A DNA stretch of 64,000 nt from Epiperipatus broadwayi (lineage: Eukaryota; Onychophora; Udeonychophora; Euonychophora; Peripatidae): assembly GCA_028023455.1 (NCBI GenBank), contig JAQFVV010000022.1, positions 9,631,100-9,695,099 on the forward strand, given 5' to 3'. The position numbers were made by a program, and so were the translations under genes. Every line of letters starts with the position of its first letter. The first letter of the stretch is position 1. Positions 11,625 through 22,806 of this stretch are shown here, piece by piece. The notes beneath the pieces were generated by a model that saw only the letters and a list, made by a program, of their open reading frames with translations, was not told the DNA's origin and made no database searches.

Positions 11625-14600
11625 TAGATATTAATCATCAGGGTGTCTTGTAATCTGTAATATCTGTTGTTTTGTCACTATTAAACTTTTCAGTTTTAAT
11701 TATTAATTGCATATTTAGTATGCCAAAAGTTTTTGTTACCATAATGAGCTCTGTAGATCTTAAAGATCCTCAAAAGTGAAATGTCAATATTAGTAAATTT
11801 TGTGAATTTACTCTATTTGAAATATTCACAGTTTAATAGTACTTCTAGTTAAATAAATTTACTTATTTGCACTTCTCACAATGCTTTTTGTTTAATTACA
11901 TTTCAACTGTCTAATAGTCTTCTTCAGAGCTATAAAATAATTAAGTTTAAAAAATTATGAAAAATGAAAATAAATATTTGTTAAAAAAGATGTATTTAAT
12001 ATAAGTAATACAAAAAAATAAATAAAAGTGTATTAAACATCTTTGTAAGTACTTCTGATCCTGGAAAGTATAAGCATATTTTATTAAAAATAAAATAGTA
12101 AATTGAAGTTTATCATGCAGTTCAAGTAATACTGAGATGCTAGGATATACTGTTGAAAGGGTGGCAAGCAATGACAATCTAAAAGTGATGATGCCCAAGT
12201 GTTATTGCTGGGTATGCTGTTGCCACTTTGCTTTTTGTAAAAGAATTTAACATTTAATCCAGCTGTTTAAGTTATTAATAAGAAATTCGAAACAAAAAAT
12301 ATATCAAGCAATAAAAACAACAAATATATATGGGGGAAGAATAATTACCATGCATCATGGATAATTTTGGAGAAGCCTTTGTCTTATGGAGGGTAGTAAA
12401 TGCTGAAAGTGAGGATAGATAAATTTATTGATATACTAGTGAACAAAATTAAAAACCTAGCTATTTAAAATACATTTGAAAAAAATCATTACAACATCTA
12501 TTACTTACTACATCATGCTATCTTGTCAATAACTGAAGTGATTGATTGCCATTTCAAAAACTCATTAGTGTTTTACCATTTCTAAATCATGACAATCATC
12601 TAAACTTAAAGATGTTCATTAACATAAAGTTCAAAATAGAAAAAACAAAATCACTGCAAAGTATTACTTTATTCCAAACATCCCTTAAATTTACCTTTAT
12701 TAATTTACATGGAAACAATCCCAATAAAGTGCAACTGAGTATTAAGTTATAATAATTCATAGAGATTAAACAAGTTTTGATGAATAACAATTGATGATGA
12801 TATTTGCACTGCTTTAAGTATATTCTATAGCTATTATAAACAAATATTTAAATATATTTTTTATTGTTATTGTGATGGTTCAGGTTTTCCACCAGAAGAG
12901 GGAGAAATATCTAACTATGGTCAGACTTAGGGTCTTCAGATGAAATGCCAAGTATGATGTTATGAAGTAACTAACCAATGATTATGTTTACTTCTAGTGG
13001 GCTAGCTTGTAGTTTATTCATTAAATTCAGACACAATTTAGGCTATTTCATTCATATCTCACTCTTTCGGATTCCGCACATGCCTCAGAATTCGAACCCA
13101 GAGAGAATGTTGCAACCAACTTTCTTCAGCAATGAATTTATCATAGATAGAAAGTACAGTGCATTTATATGAGCTTTGAATCAAATAGAAGACTCATTTT
13201 ATCATATTACCGTATGATAGTAATATATAAAAAGATATATGTGTTTGTGCACATATGTATGGTGATTAATGGATGAGTGAGAAATAACTCTGATAAACTA
13301 GAGAGCATTTAATGAGAATTAGATTGATAATGTTTATTTATAAACAATATAAAAAAATAAAATTGAAATTGAAAAACTTTTTGACAAAAAAAATAAGTAT
13401 ATACATGTATGGGTGCCAAATATGCATCCCTTCCATATACATGATTAAATATATTCATCACACCAACCCTTCCCATGATAGGTATACATGAATAGACACT
13501 CATTATATACAAAGTAAGTAAAAGTAACAAAGAAAACAAAGCAAGGTCATTAATTTAATGTTGCATTAAATTGAGAAGCTAACTAGCTATTTAATATACA
13601 TATGTGAAGATGTATTCAGTAGCCTCTTGGTTCAATTCCAGCTGTAATAGTTTTCTGTTGGAAGATTCTCCTCTAACTATGTATAAGTTAATAGAAAAGA
13701 CCATGCAAGAAAGTTAGACACTCATACTGAATAACCAAATATGAACAATGGTTAGTTAACAACCAATGAATAAACAATAATAAATAATATAATTTCTATC
13801 TGGTATTAAGTGCATGCTCTTTAGTATGGAATAATAATAAATAAATCTTACCCTCATTCCATATTGCAGTAAAGATACTAATGGCGATCATGCTTAATCT
13901 CAGGTCACTATGGAGAGAGGGTTATTTAAACTTTATTTTTTAAAAAAGTAAAATTATTTAACTTAACCTTTTCCCCTGCATTTTCTGGGGTTTAGCTGCA
14001 ATGGACTCTCCCAAATTACAACAATCTTGGTTCCCAAATATGGAAATGAAAATAATAAAAAAATAATAATACAAAATTCTATCAGCATACACATAAATAA
14101 ACAAAATGTATTGCACAACAAATTAATATTCCTTCATAATAGTTGGTGTGAGGTTTGTGGATTAGCCAATTAATGTCTTTAATAGGTGATCCATCATTGT
14201 TCCGATTAGGCTGCCATGGTAAGTCATGAATTCTTCACAGAGGCTCCTTGGTGACATTTAAAGTGATGTTATCTTCATCTCCTGTTGTTCTTCTTTCTGC
14301 TTCCACCTTGGTATTTTAGACTAGGCAATTGGCATTTGGCAGGCATTACACACTGGATGATTAAACCATCATGCTGCCTCTGCTAGGGCTGATGATACTT
14401 AGCCTTATAACACTATGGAATTAGCCAGAGAACTTCATTTTCAGTAAATAAACAAAGTTTTTTTTAATTTGATGTTTGTTGTTAAATGAATTTTTTTTAA
14501 GAATGGAATTATTCCATCGTTAATGTATATGAATACTCTGATGATGTTTTTATTTCCTTCTTTTATTCATGTTTTCCGAGTATTGTGGTCCTTTTTATTT

Positions 14601-14801
14601 CAAATGTCTATTCAAATTAACTTTATCACTTTATCTGAATGCTTGAATTCATCAGAATTGTTTTTTGTTTAAATATTAATGGCAGTTTCTTGCAATCTGC
14701 TTTATAACAATTTGGCAAATAATTCAAAGTGTTCGAAAAAGCCATCCATTTTCCTTAAAGATCATGCATTTGATTCTCTGATGGTGTATTTTATAGCTTG
14801 T
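11625..14801. other. AT-rich DNA, nothing recognised
   Basis: Several 60-80-codon ORFs on both strands, all hydrophobic or AT-biased with no domain. A less AT-rich block at 14150-14410 could be an old element but has no partner in this window. Confidence 0.5.
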
Positions 14802-15050
14802 CTTATTTGATAATAGTAGAACGATGATGGAAATGAGTTGACTTTCTTTTTATATTTATATTGCCCTCGGCTTCCATTGTTCAGCCTATTAAGATCTCAT
14901 TTTCTGTTTCTATTGCTGTGTGAGTCCTATTATTGCATGCCTTATTTGACAATAGTAGAAAGATGGTACAGAAATGAGTTAAGTTTATTTTTATATTGCC
15001 CTCGGCTTCCATTGTTGTTTCTATTGCTGTGAGAGTCCTATTATTGCATG
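14802..15050 (+). repeat. Tandem duplication, two units
   Basis: Unit 1 (14802-14940, 139 bp) and unit 2 (14941-15050, 110 bp) share CTTATTTGAYAATAGTAGAA at the start and ATTGCCCTCGGCTTCCATTG in the middle, and both end in GAGTCCTATTATTGCATG. Unit 2 lacks about 27 bp around CAGCCTATTAAGATC. The short ORFs here span the duplication and are not genes. Confidence 0.9.
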
Positions 15051-15892
15051 TATTACATTAGCTGTAAATGACATGAAATTATGTAGTAGAATTATGTTTG
15101 TCATCTTCCATATTTGATTACCTAGTGACTGGTTTGACACTGGGTCATTACCACGCTTACTCAGGCCAAGTCTTTTAAAGTGACATACAACACTGATATG
15201 AAACCCATTGTTCACATATATGTTAGTATGATTGTTTTTTTTAATTGGGGGTTTTCATCTTTCTAGTAAGCAAGTAAAATTGACTTAGATACTTCCTCAA
15301 TATCATAAGAAAATTCATGTTTGTTATACATGGGTTGAGATATTTCATGAGAGAAAATATGTTTGACCATCTGTTAATTAAAGTCACGAAAAAAATTGAG
15401 CTGGATTTGGTGGTGAGAGTGACAAAGGTTAGATTGTTAGCTACCCTTACATTATATACTCACAGTATTTTTCTTGTAAAGGAAACAAAATGCAATCATA
15501 CTATGTTACATGGGATCTCTCTTTCTACCTCATTATTATTATCATTATGTATGCATTTACATTTTAATAATGATATTTCCAATATTTTAGCATAATATAT
15601 AAAAATAAATTTTAATTTTTACATAATCTTAAATGCTGCCTGTTATATATTTACCACAAATGTATATTGATTAAGTCTAAATTAACCTGTAATGGCCTAG
15701 TCAAAACTTAATACGTTTGTAAGTCAGCGTAGATCTGTGTTTTTTAAACTAAATTTTAACTTTAAATTAAATATAGCATACAGTCCATATTTTAAAAAAA
15801 GTTAATGCATCCATCTATGCTGATATGTGTTGAATAGAACTACTATTAACCTAAAAGTGTATATGTCAATGTCTCTGCATGTAGTTGTTAAG

Positions 15893-15928
<36 letters not shown>

Positions 15929-16579
15929 ATGACACTGGACCAAATGTATGAACAAAAGCCAATTAGCTGAAATGGATCATAGAGTGCCAAATCATCATTA
16001 TTATATAAATAAACAATTTTTTGCATCAATCAAGGCATTTATTCATCAAAACAATGATAGCTTTTTTTAGATAAATGAAAATTTTTCAAGCAAGCTAGAA
16101 TTTTTTTAGGTAACCTACAGTGACTAGGTATATAGCTGTTTTTGGAAGAAAATAATTATCTCTTAAAAATGTGTCTAAGGCAGGTGTAAGACTTTACTAT
16201 GTATATGGATTTAATATGAAGCAGCTTTCCTCATCGATGACAGACATTGAAATATTTACAGAATTTATCCCATGGTTTTTTTTTTAAATTATATACAGTT
16301 AATGCAATTTAACCTATCATTTGTTAAGCTAATCACATGATTTCCAAGTAACTAATTATTTGATTGTGTTTTATCTCTGTGCATTTTGGCACAGTGTTAA
16401 GGTTATAATATTCATGAGATAAAGGATTTCCAGTGCTCAAGCATTACAGTACTATTTGACTAATATTTTTAAATAAATTATTGACAAATTAATTTTAGAA
16501 TTATCATGTAAAATTATTGCCAAAAAATAAACAACTTTTTTTTATTTTTAAACATATCAACAACACAGTTTTGTAATAT
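15051..16579. other. AT-rich DNA with a TA microsatellite
   Basis: Contains (AT)n at 15896-15925. A 92-codon ORF at 15317-15595 shows no domain. Nothing else recognised. Confidence 0.5.
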
Positions 16580-16785
16580 AGGTGAATTAAGAGAGAATTT
16601 GAATTCAGACTTTCAATCTCCCTTCAGTCATCCACTCTATATTATACAAAAGATACACATGACCACATACATATGAAAAAAATAAATATATATATATATT
16701 GGTTGTATAAGATACAATGGATGACTGAAGGCAGCTTGAAAGTTTGGGTTCAAATCCCCTCTAATTACATCCAGCTTTGCGAGTA
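16580..16785. mobile_element. Family-2 inverted repeat, centre deleted
   Basis: The left arm runs from GAATTCAGACTTTCAATC through CAGTCATCCA. The right arm is its complement, from TGGATGACTGAAGG to GGGTTCAAATCCCCTC. The centre is reduced to a TA run, so the ribozyme-like core of longer copies is missing. The right arm contains a tRNA B-box-like GGGTTCAAATCCC. Confidence 0.75.
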
Positions 16786-17735
16786 TTAACATGTAATAAG
16801 AAACATGGACTTAATCAGTGAAGTATTGAATAGCTTCATGCTCTTAGATCTAACCGCTTCAGCTTCACCTATTTAAATAGAAAGTAGGTTGAAGTAAAGA
16901 AGGGTTCCCCTCTTTTCTTCCAAGGCATAAGCTTGTGGTTAAGACCTGTAGAGGTCCCTAATATCACATTTTTACACGCATATTCTTGAGGTTAAAGCCT
17001 TAGTAAATATTACTTAATATATACTATACTTATATTTAAACGTAGATGAATGTTTTACAATTAAAAAGGGTTCTATTTACTATATGGTTTAAAAAAACTC
17101 ATGCATGACACACTTTATATATGTGCTAACTGCCACATGGATAGTTGAAAGTAGGTCATTGTGATTTTGAATTGGCTACAGAAATTTTCTCATTTATAAG
17201 AACAATCAAAAAGTTAATCAATTAGAAGATCATGTGATGTTTGAGCTTCAGAACCAATAGGTTAAGCTTGTTTCAAAAGTCGTTTCTTGAATCCATCAGG
17301 GCATTGTTACTCACAAGTAAAAAAATCTATTTCTCATAACATGCCATAATGTAAACTCAATAGATGACTTGTGGTTGTGTTCATGCTGTTTTATCCATAC
17401 ATCAGACTAGTTTCTAGTTTAGGGCATTTGTTTTGTTTTTTTTTTTTTGCTGATTTTTCTCATTTATATATATATAATTGACAAATAACTCTCCCAAATG
17501 TTTTGTTATTTCAGATGCCCCCCCCTCCCCTATTAAATAAAAAGTCTGAATTTCAAGCAGCATGATCTAAGAGGTTATCTCTTCAAAAACATACACTGCA
17601 ATGATATTATATATTGAGATTCAGAGTAATTCTTTATAAAGAGTGTCAAAATTTAAATTATCAACTATCTTAAATTGCTATAAACAAACATGTTTAATTT
17701 ATGTATTCAAAGTAAGACTAAAGTTTTTAGTTTTT
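16786..17735. other. AT-rich DNA with a 3' scrap of family 1
   Basis: At 17398-17428, minus strand, only the CUAGAAACUAGUCUG part of family 1 survives. Otherwise no feature. Confidence 0.5.
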
Positions 17736-18303
17736 GGATGAGTAGGCATTAGATAGGGATTTTATGCACAAGCCTTCTGACATCCATTGATTACTCTGGT
17801 TGACACAGGATGGCACTACTGTATGGAGAGTTTTGCCTTGTTTATAAACAATTATGTGCTAGTATAAGAGATGGTGATCATGTGGTGCTTAATGGTTTAA
17901 CACCAATCCTGCCTAATGGGATAGTGGTGGCTATGGTTGTTAAAGAGCCAAAGACTCCAAAATGTATGGGTGCTGAACTTAGTTCAGACCCATATGACTA
18001 TATAAGTTATTAGGCTTAGATTGAAAATATTTTTGTGTTTTCAATTTCATTCTCATAGTTTTATAGTTAAGTAGAGATAAAAGGTGGTTGCTGGAGGGTT
18101 GCATTAGATCCTAAGATCTAAGTGTAGTGCTCTCAGATACAGAGCTCCTCACTGATGAAGGCTACAAGCCAGAAACTAGTCTGGGGATATTGGATGAGTA
18201 GGCATTAGATAGGGATTTTATGCACTAGCCTTCTGGCATCCATTGATTACTCTGGTTGGCACAGGGTGGCACTATTGTATGGAGAGTTTTGCCTTGTTTA
18301 TTT
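17736..18303 (+). mobile_element. Family-1 direct tandem (456-bp period), retrozyme-like
   Basis: The arm starting GGATGAGTAGGCATTAGATA occurs at 17736 and again at 18192. That gives a direct repeat of 456 bp, with the spacer 17826-18136 and one hammerhead-like motif between. The first arm begins just downstream of where the ribozyme cleavage site would lie, and the second ends at the GAGAGTTTTGCC arm end. Both arms carry TTTTATGCACWAGCCTTCTG and are about 95 % identical by eye, so this is one of the younger loci. ORFs at 17810 and 18266 start at the same arm position and merely translate the repeat. Confidence 0.8.
18137..18195 (+). ncRNA. Hammerhead-ribozyme-like motif, family 1
   Basis: Complete core: CUGAUGA, helix II GGC-UACAA-GCC, GAA, palindromic helix III ACUAGU, C17, then UGGGGA pairing back with UCCUCA as inner stem I. 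Predicted cleavage follows 18181. The outer stem is partly mutated on the 5' side (AUACAG). It lies in a direct tandem repeat, the context in which rolling or concatemeric transcripts would be cut to unit length. Confidence 0.58.
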
Positions 18304-19008
18304 TAAACTTTGCAAATCACTCATTATAAAATATATAAGAAAAATTCCACTAACTGACAATTCAAATATAAAATGGACAAATCACCCATATATATTGAGA
18401 TTAGATTTTACTAGTATAGTCATAGAAATTTCAATATGGTATATTTATGTGTGTGTGTGTGTATTTATGTTCACTAGCTAAAGCTAGTTGTCTCTAAGAA
18501 ATATAACAGATGATCATCATAGGTATTCTTTTACCTAAAAATGTTTAATACAATTAATCCTAGAATTCTAATATTTATAATGCCCTGCATTGTTTGGTGG
18601 GGATAGAGTTCAAGTTCCATAGATTGTGGTTCAAATTTGTCCCTTCCAATGCTCAGACTTTTTAACAAATTCTCTAGAAATAAGCTATTTTCAATTGTCA
18701 ATAATTCTTCAAGCTATATCATACATTGTATCCTGTCAATACACAAATGTTTCAAATCGTATAAATGATTATTAATAAAAAACTATTTTAGTGTAAAATT
18801 GGGTCATTTTTCTTGACTAATATCCTACCTGAAGTCATGTTATATAGGCTGCCTTCCATGGCCTAAAAGTGTTTAACTAATAAGGCAATTTCAAGATAAC
18901 TGAGAATTTTTAAAATCTAATCCAACCATGTCTGATCAAGATAGCCATTCATATTTTTAATGAATGATCATTTAGCCATTTTTAATTAGGATGTAGAGGT
19001 TCCAGAAT
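18304..19008. other. AT-rich DNA with a decayed SINE
   Basis: A second-family SINE remnant lies at 18585-18700. The rest has no recognised feature. Confidence 0.5.
18585..18700 (+). mobile_element. Decayed SINE, second family
   Basis: GTGGTTCAAATTTGTCCCTT (B-box-like) is followed by CCAATGCTCAGACTTTTT and a tail resembling the 35085 copy. Old, with no target duplication visible. Confidence 0.5.
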
Positions 19009-19168
19009 ATTAAACCACTAAACATCACATGATCAGCATTTTTTATGCTTACATAATCTGTTTACACAGAGGCTAAACTCATCATACAGTAGCACCATTC
19101 AGTGCAAGCCAGAGTAATGAATGGATGCAAGAAGATTTATGCATAAAATCCCTATCTAGTGCCTACTC

Positions 19169-19227
19169 ATCCAATATCCCCAAACTAGTTTCTAGCTTGT
19201 GGCTTTCATCAGTGAGGAGCCTTGGAT
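19169..19227 (-). ncRNA. Hammerhead-ribozyme-like motif, family 1
   Basis: Minus strand: AUCCAA, CUCCUCA, CUGAUGA, helix II AGC-CACAA-GCU, GAA, ACUAGU, U17, UGGGGA, UUGGAU. All core residues are intact. Helix II shows compensatory change against the 55512 copy (GGC/GCC becomes AGC/GCU), which supports pairing. Confidence 0.6.
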
Positions 19228-19496
19228 CTGAGAGCATTACACCTAGATCTTAATATCTAATGCAACCTGGCCTAATAGAATTATGGTAACTGTGATTATT
19301 AAAGAACAAAAGGCACTAAAAAATATGGATGCTAAACTGAGTTCAGATCTATATGATAATAAAAGCTAATGAGCTAGAAATGAAAACATTATTTTGTTTT
19401 CATTTTGTATTCAAACCTTTATAGCTAGCTAATAAGGTAAAAAATGGCTGCTATAGGAATGCATTAGATCTTAAGATGTAGGTGCAGTGCTTTCAG

Positions 19497-19555
19497 ATTC
19501 AAGGCTCCTCACTGATGAAAATCACAAGCTAGAAACTAGTCTGTGGATATTGGAT
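19497..19555 (+). ncRNA. Hammerhead-like motif, family 1
   Basis: CUGAUGA, GAAACUAGUC and UUGGAU are kept. Helix II is weakened (AAU opposite GCU) and the inner stem has one change (UGUGGA). Confidence 0.45.
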
Positions 19556-19640
19556 GAGAAGGCACTATATAGGGATTACATGCACAATCCTTGCATCCAC
19601 TCTGACTTTCACTGATTGGCACTACTGTATGGAGAACACT

Positions 19641-22004
19641 GGGTCAATGTCTGTTGATGCAATAACTGTAAAAGCAAATTTTTTACTAATAAAAGGCATT
19701 CATTAGTTTAATCGGAAATTTATTAAGTCCATATGCTATTTAACACTTAATCATTTTAAAGCTTCATGTTGATTAATGTCTGTATTCCACATAATGTTTA
19801 TAATGCTTTTCACCCATGCAAAAGCTTTTTAACAAAATGATATTATCATTATCAGGGGAAAAGATTTTTTTTTTTGTAGAGAAGACAAAAACTTATTCAT
19901 TATCAGAATTTATCTCTTAATAGAATGCCATGCCTTAATAACATGACCAGTCAAAAAATCCACATTGACAAATTTTTATATTTAATACCTGTAGAATGAC
20001 AATTGTTACTAAAGGATGCACATCATTTTTTTTTACTATTATATATTTGGGATGATAACTATTTTTGATGTCTTTATTAGTTTAACCTTGGAACATATTA
20101 ATTTCTAATTTCTTTCACAATCTGTGATTGTAGGTGACTGTATACAAATGACTTTTTTTTTTACATTCTGACTTCTAACCATAATATAATTTATAATGCA
20201 ACATTATTTTGAAGATGGGATATTTAAATTTCTTGTAAATAATGTGATCATTTGTGTAAAATTGAACGTTACTCTAGATTGACTCTCACTAAGTCTTTGT
20301 TTATATGGAACAATATTGCCATAAACTTACCATGTGTGTTTTATATCAAAAATAAACCAACATATTAAAAATATTTTCACAAATTACAAATAACATTAGA
20401 ACTATTTATACAAACATAGTATTGTTAAACCACAGATAATAGGATATCTGAGTCCAAACTTGTTTGATTTATCAAATGGCTTTTATTAAGCACTAGATTT
20501 CCCATATTTATTCAATATCTATCATTATTTTTACTATGTTTTTGAAGATAATGATTTGAAATTTTAAACATCTTAAAATTTTGAATTCAAGCCAACATGT
20601 TTGCTTAGTTATTTATTTGGCTTTAAAGTTTTTCAGCAATTATATGTTTTAGTGACACCAATTATAAATTAGGTTTAGGCTCTTTTTATCCTTTGGCAAA
20701 ATGGAATAGATCAAAGCATTGCATAATTATCTCATCTTATATTTACCATATCCATTAAATAGGAAGGCAATCAATTATGTAACACTACTTTATCACAGTC
20801 TATGTAAGCATAATAGAAGACAAAAGTTTATTCCAATGTGTATCATACTTACTACGGTAAATAGATGGAAATTACTTTGAGATTCTGGCAAGTACTAGTA
20901 TGTTTGTCGAATTACAATTAATTAAATGGCAAGAGTATGTAGTTACTTATAGAGATGGTTCAAAAATAGAGAAACGTCGAATGATTTGCTGCTATTAAAA
21001 TTGGTATATACTGTTATATATGTTTTGTAATCAATAAAATATTACTTTTATTATTTACTGAGATAATGAGAAACAAGAAGAATAAAATGTTTCTTGTTGA
21101 TACATTTTTATTTTGAATTGAATTTGTCTGCGAAAGAAAATTTTAGACATATATACATACTGACACAGACATTCAACATGCATCTACCTAAAGCAATTTA
21201 TTTTTTTTAAAGCAGGTGAATTATTTTTGAAATGAAATTCAAAGATGAAATGTCAAAATGAGAGTAAAAATGTTTAAAAGGATAAAAAAATATTTTGAAA
21301 AATAAAAAATATAAGAGAAATTTAAATTAGACACACCAGCTGTATATTCTCTCAGTTTTCCTTTATTTCTAAGCACCATGGGAATTTTCTTTCCAAACAT
21401 GGAAGTAATTTGTTTCAAGTTGTTATAGCAACGTATTTATGTCATTGACTTGTTCAGCACGATGGTAGTGCGCTTACTCTAAATTTATACCCTAAGGCAA
21501 TCAACCCTCAAGAGAGGAGAGGAAATGAAGAAGAATAATTCTGGGGAGTTCAGCCTTGCTAGAGAATTATATTGAAGTTGGACTTGAGGTGGAAATTTTC
21601 ACTTCAGCATGTGGCTTTATCAAAATGAAAGTAAAAAATGGTGGATGTCAAAAACAATATTATAATTGCTGTTAAAAAAGTAAAAGCATCTTGTGATATA
21701 TATTTATATAGTTCCTTTTTTCATTGTATATTTCAAAATTTATATCAGTAATTTCAATCCATTGACCTACTCAGTCATTTGAATAGGTGCGTGCAAACGT
21801 ACTGTAAGTCAGTGATTAGAGTGTAATGCAATATTATAGATAAGCTTTTCTTAGTTTAGTTAGCAAATGGTGCACATTCATTCATTTTTTTCAAGAATCT
21901 AATAAAACAGACTAAAATAAAATATATTTCATTTTATGCCAAAAAATTTATCTGATTAGATAACAGTAAGATGGGTTTTTCTTAATTTATTTAAACTGGA
22001 AAAA
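19641..22004. other. AT-rich DNA, nothing recognised
   Basis: No ORF with domain content. 21435-21640 is slightly less AT-rich and may be an old element, but it has no partner in the window. Confidence 0.5.
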
Positions 22005-22370
22005 AAGGGATTTGTTTTCGAGTTCCCTTCAACTATCCACTCCATTTTAGGGATAATCGATACACATAACCACATACATCTGAAAAAGATAAATGGATCT
22101 CCAATATACTATTTCATGCTAAACCATCACTTGGTCCAGATCATCATCTTCCATACATAGCACTGCTTATATATAAGTATTGGGAGAGGGTGATCTGAAC
22201 CAACTGTTGAGTTCCTGGTAAAAAATATGTATATTGGAGATTATTTCTCTTTTTCATATTATGTGATAATGTGTATCGATTATGTAAGATGGAGTGGATG
22301 ACCGAAGAGAGCTTGTAAGTCAGTGTTTAAATCCACTTTAATTACATCTAACATTCAATATAAACATTAT
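22005..22370. mobile_element. Family-2 inverted repeat, full length
   Basis: Arms of about 150 bp face each other. The left carries CAACTATCCACTCC and GATCTCCAATATAC; the right carries TATATTGGAGAT and GGAGTGGATGACCGAAG. Both central ribozyme-like cores are mutated: GUGAUGG on the minus strand and CUGUUGA on the plus strand. Confidence 0.8.
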
Positions 22371-22700
22371 ATTTATATTCATATATTAAACTGAAAGACA
22401 AATAGAACATTTAATTAGCATTATACTAATTTAAGCTTGAAATGGATTAACATAGATTAGGAAGAGAATGAGAAGTTACTGAAATATTAAAAATAAAGTG
22501 AAAAAATTGGATAATCAATCTTCTATTCAAGTAAGGTAAAAATGATGAAGACATCTTGATCATATGATTAAAATACCTACCCTTTAGCCATGCAGCATTT
22601 GAAAACATTTGGTGCTTTTAAAAATGCATGTAACCACAATTAGTGTGTAGAATAATTTTAATAGTCCACATCAGAAATATTTTATAAACGAATATTGTTT
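22371..22700. other. AT-rich DNA, nothing recognised
   Basis: No feature seen up to the SINE. Confidence 0.5.
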
Positions 22701-22806
22701 TTTTTTTCTCATGTGTCATAGCATCAGCCAGTAAGCGAACCCGCTAACCCGGGGCAACTGCTTTTAAAGCAGCTGTCGTTGACCTCTCAACCACCAATGC
22801 TTGACT
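22701..22806 (-). mobile_element. tRNA-derived SINE copy 4
   Basis: The complement reads a GCATTGGTGGTTGAGAGG head, an anticodon-arm-like GCUGC-UUUAAAA-GCAGU and a B box, then tail and poly-A at the left edge. The loop would place UAA at the anticodon, consistent with a tRNA-Leu ancestor (inference). A 15-16-bp duplication with one mismatch flanks it (22686-22700 and 22807-22821). Confidence 0.9.

Larger units (their letters stand above)
19009..19640. mobile_element. Family-1 element with long spacer
   Basis: The left arm (19009-19250) and right arm (19440-19640) are inverted, with a 190-bp spacer of the same type as 17830-18100 (a diverged AAAGAACAAAAGGCAC block). The outer end motif CATCACATGATCA is present at the left edge. 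Both arms carry a hammerhead-like motif. Confidence 0.82.

Noticed and set aside
11444-11653. 69-codon ORF with apparent peptide ALVAEWLAQLPYKQ
   Set aside because: It is the tRNA-derived SINE read as protein; the same peptide style appears at 5319, 33525 and 60013 for the same reason.
14375-14420. CTGATGA followed by TACTTAGCC
   Set aside because: No GAAA box or cleavage site within range; isolated core match.
15317-15595. 92-codon ORF as a gene
   Set aside because: No domain, no splice context, AT-driven composition.
17810-18481. Two ORFs both starting MALLYGEFCLVY
   Set aside because: Both begin at the same position in the family-1 arm; shared sequence comes from the repeat, and the ORFs diverge as soon as the repeat ends.
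22701-22806. A functional tRNA-Leu gene
   Set aside because: Stems are damaged, the copy is flanked by target duplications and ends in poly-A; it is a SINE.
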